Assembly: GCA_022013395.1 (NCBI GenBank)
Contig: JAKLQL010000385.1
Coordinates: forward strand, 1-7,274
Direction of reading: 5' to 3'
Source of the DNA: Acetobacterium sp.
GTDB taxonomy: Bacteria > Bacillota > Clostridia > Eubacteriales > Eubacteriaceae
DNA length: 7,274 nt
Shown here: positions 5,798 through 7,274 of the stretch, piece after piece
How positions within the stretch are numbered: position 1 is the first letter of the stretch
Layout of the letters: every line of letters starts with the position of its first letter
Notes under the pieces: model-generated
The model's database searches: none
Seen by the model: the letters and a program-made list of their open reading frames with translations, nothing else
Told to the model about the DNA's origin: nothing
Made by a program: the position numbers and the translations under genes

Positions 5798-7156
5798 TTA
5801 TGCAAACGCATCCGGGCCGTAGTCATCTTCATTATAACCCACCGCCAGATCGTTGAATTTTGTATATTCAGGAATCCATGCCAGTCGCACCGTTCCGGTT
5901 GGACCGTTACGTTGCTTGGCAATGATTACCTCTGAGAGATTTTTTAATTCAGGATTTTTATCATAGTAAAATTCCCGGTACAACAGCATGATGACATCGG
6001 CATCCTGCTCGATGGAACCCGATTCACGCAGATCCGACATCACCGGATGATGATCGGTTCGGGCATCCGGGGCACGGCTGAGCTGCGATAAAGCAATCAC
6101 TGGCGCTTCCATTTCTCTGGCCAGGGCTTTTAACCCCCGGGACATTTCCGAAATTTCATTCTGCCGGTTTTCACTGCGATTACCGCCACTCATCAGCTGC
6201 AAATAGTCAATGACAATCAGATCCAGCGACTTTTCAGTTTTTAACCGCCGACATTTAGATCGCACTTCCGACACGGTAATCCCCGGTGTGTCATCAATAA
6301 AAATACTGGCGCCGTAAAGGGTGTTGTAACCTACCACCATCCGCTCCCAGTCTTCCTTGCTGAGGTTACCGGTTCGGACGTTGTTGCTGTCCACCAGCGA
6401 GGCGGCGCAGAGCATCCGCTGAACCAGCTGTTCCTTGGACATTTCCAGACTAAAGATGGCCACCGAACGATTGTCCTTAATCGCCGCATTTTGGGCGATA
6501 TTTAAAGCAAAGGCGGTTTTACCCATGGACGGTCGGGCCGCCACGATAATCAGGTCTGAGGGCTGCAAACCCGAGGTAATATGGTTCAGTTCAGTAAAAC
6601 CAGTTTCGATTCCAGTGAGCTTACCTTTTTTACTTTCAATGGCTTCAATTTGGGCCAGCGTGGTCGCCAGGGTTTCCTGAATACTTTGAAAATCTCCGGT
6701 GCGGCGTCCCTGAGACACCTTGAAGATTTCCTGTTCCGCCCGATCAATCACATCACCGATGTTATCATACTGGCCATAGCTGTCTTCCAGAATTTGGGTG
6801 GCGGTATGGATAAGATTGCGGATAACCGCCTTCTCATGAACAATTTGACAGTATTCCAGATAATTCCGGTTGATTGGCACCATTTCAATCAGTTCACTGA
6901 GATAGCCAATACCCCCAATTTTTTCCAGTACGCCCCGATTTCTCAGGGCGTTGATCAGCGTCACGGTATCGATGGGTTTTCTTTCATTATGAAGATCCAA
7001 CATCGCTTCATAAATTTCTTTATGAGCCCCCCGATAAAAATCATTGGGTGATAACAGTTCTTCCGCCCGGGCAATGTTTGACTCATCCATCAGGATCGCG
7101 CCTAAAACAGATTGCTCCGCTTCAATATTATGTGGGGGAACTTTGGGATTCATCAC
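5798..7156 (-). CDS. dnaB: Replicative DNA helicase DnaB
   Basis: Hexameric 5'-3' helicase that unwinds DNA at the replication fork and binds primase (named DnaC in Bacillus subtilis). The protein has 452 residues, the normal length, with no intein. The N-terminal primase-interacting domain covers about 8-110 and opens PPHNIEAEQSVLGAIL. A linker follows, then the RecA-like motor domain from about 178. Motifs seen: Walker A ARPSMGKT (207-214), catalytic glutamate region FSLEMS (235-240), Walker B LIVIDYLQL (313-321), the LSQLSR sensor (356-361), DLRESGSIEQDAD (375-387) and KQRNGPTG (414-421), which carries the finger residues. The start is either GTG 7156 or ATG 7153. AGGAG lies 8 bases before the GTG and 11 before the ATG, so spacing favours GTG, although ATG is the usual choice. 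The Shine-Dalgarno site overlaps the rplI stop codon. The pairing rplI-dnaB is common in bacteria. Confidence 0.97.
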   Translation of the reverse strand: MMNPKVPPHNIEAEQSVLGAILMDESNIARAEELLSPNDFYRGAHKEIYEAMLDLHNERKPIDTVTLINALRNRGVLEKIGGIGYLSELIEMVPINRNYLEYCQIVHEKAVIRNLIHTATQILEDSYGQYDNIGDVIDRAEQEIFKVSQGRRTGDFQSIQETLATTLAQIEAIESKKGKLTGIETGFTELNHITSGLQPSDLIIVAARPSMGKTAFALNIAQNAAIKDNRSVAIFSLEMSKEQLVQRMLCAASLVDSNNVRTGNLSKEDWERMVVGYNTLYGASIFIDDTPGITVSEVRSKCRRLKTEKSLDLIVIDYLQLMSGGNRSENRQNEISEMSRGLKALAREMEAPVIALSQLSRAPDARTDHHPVMSDLRESGSIEQDADVIMLLYREFYYDKNPELKNLSEVIIAKQRNGPTGTVRLAWIPEYTKFNDLAVGYNEDDYGPDAFA

Positions 7157-7167
7157 CGCTGATGCTC

Positions 7168-7274
7168 CTAAGCTTCGCCTTTGATGATAACGGTCAGCTT
7201 CCCGATCACGCCCTGATAGGTTTTGATTTTAACTTCAGCGCGACCGATATTGCGAATTGGCATTTCCAGTTCTA
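7168..7274 (-). CDS. rplI: Ribosomal protein L9 (bL9), C-terminal 34 residues, cut by right edge
   Basis: Only the end of the gene is present, ending at TAG 7168-7170. The 34 residues read ELEMPIRNIGRAEVKIKTYQ and then GVIGKLTVIIKGEA. This fits the L9 C-terminal domain, where a 'P-I-x-x-(I/L)-G-x-x-x-V-x-(V/I)-K' strand pair is followed by the last beta strand, typically ending in a short charged tail. L9 binds 23S rRNA and helps limit frameshifting. Position immediately before dnaB supports the call, since rplI-dnaB is a widespread neighbour pair. The tail alone is short, so the identity rests on motif plus context. The TAG lies inside the TTAGGAG that is the ribosome-binding site of dnaB, pointing to coupled translation. 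Confidence 0.8.
   Translation of the reverse strand, partial: ELEMPIRNIGRAEVKIKTYQGVIGKLTVIIKGEA

Noticed and set aside
6581..7051. 156-codon plus-strand open frame opposite dnaB
   Set aside because: Long but antisense to the conserved helicase; no Shine-Dalgarno site and no recognisable domain.

Overview
The window looks like part of a Firmicutes (class Clostridia) chromosome. It carries core housekeeping genes, and the whole central block reads on the minus strand. The strongest lineage clue is a T-box leader, a tRNA-sensing device typical of Gram-positive bacteria, in front of methionyl-tRNA synthetase. Strong Shine-Dalgarno sites, moderate base composition and Firmicutes-like proteins agree. 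An acetogen or Eubacterium-like relative is possible, but I cannot fix the genus from the sequence alone.

Layout, in minus-strand transcription order from the right edge. The window opens with the C-terminus of ribosomal protein L9 (rplI, cut by the edge). It is followed closely by the replicative helicase gene dnaB, then an uncharacterised FAD-dependent dehydrogenase with a four-cysteine cluster, then rsmI (16S rRNA 2'-O-methyltransferase). These four genes are packed with gaps of -3 to 14 bases (the GTG/ATG choice of dnaB does not matter here) and look like one operon. The rsmI stop codon directly abuts a sigma-A-type promoter. That promoter drives a methionine T-box leader of about 275 nt, which ends in an intrinsic terminator. 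About 190 nt of further leader follows, holding an 83-nt long imperfect hairpin, and then metG (methionyl-tRNA synthetase).

At the left, metG converges on a small monocistronic thioredoxin gene (trx, plus strand); the two share a bidirectional terminator. Divergent from trx, and running off the left edge, is the N-terminal third or so of a PLP-dependent Orn/Lys/Arg decarboxylase family protein.

The block combines replication (DnaB), ribosome structure and modification (L9, RsmI) and aminoacylation (MetG), with a redox protein of unknown role inside the operon. Several of these genes lie close to the origin, on its two sides, in Bacillus subtilis, so the window may be origin-proximal. I found no mobile gene, CRISPR array, tRNA or rRNA gene, and no convincing new defence or biosynthetic system. 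The items most worth a second look are the T-box decision region, the unexplained hairpin downstream of it, and the FAD/cysteine protein.
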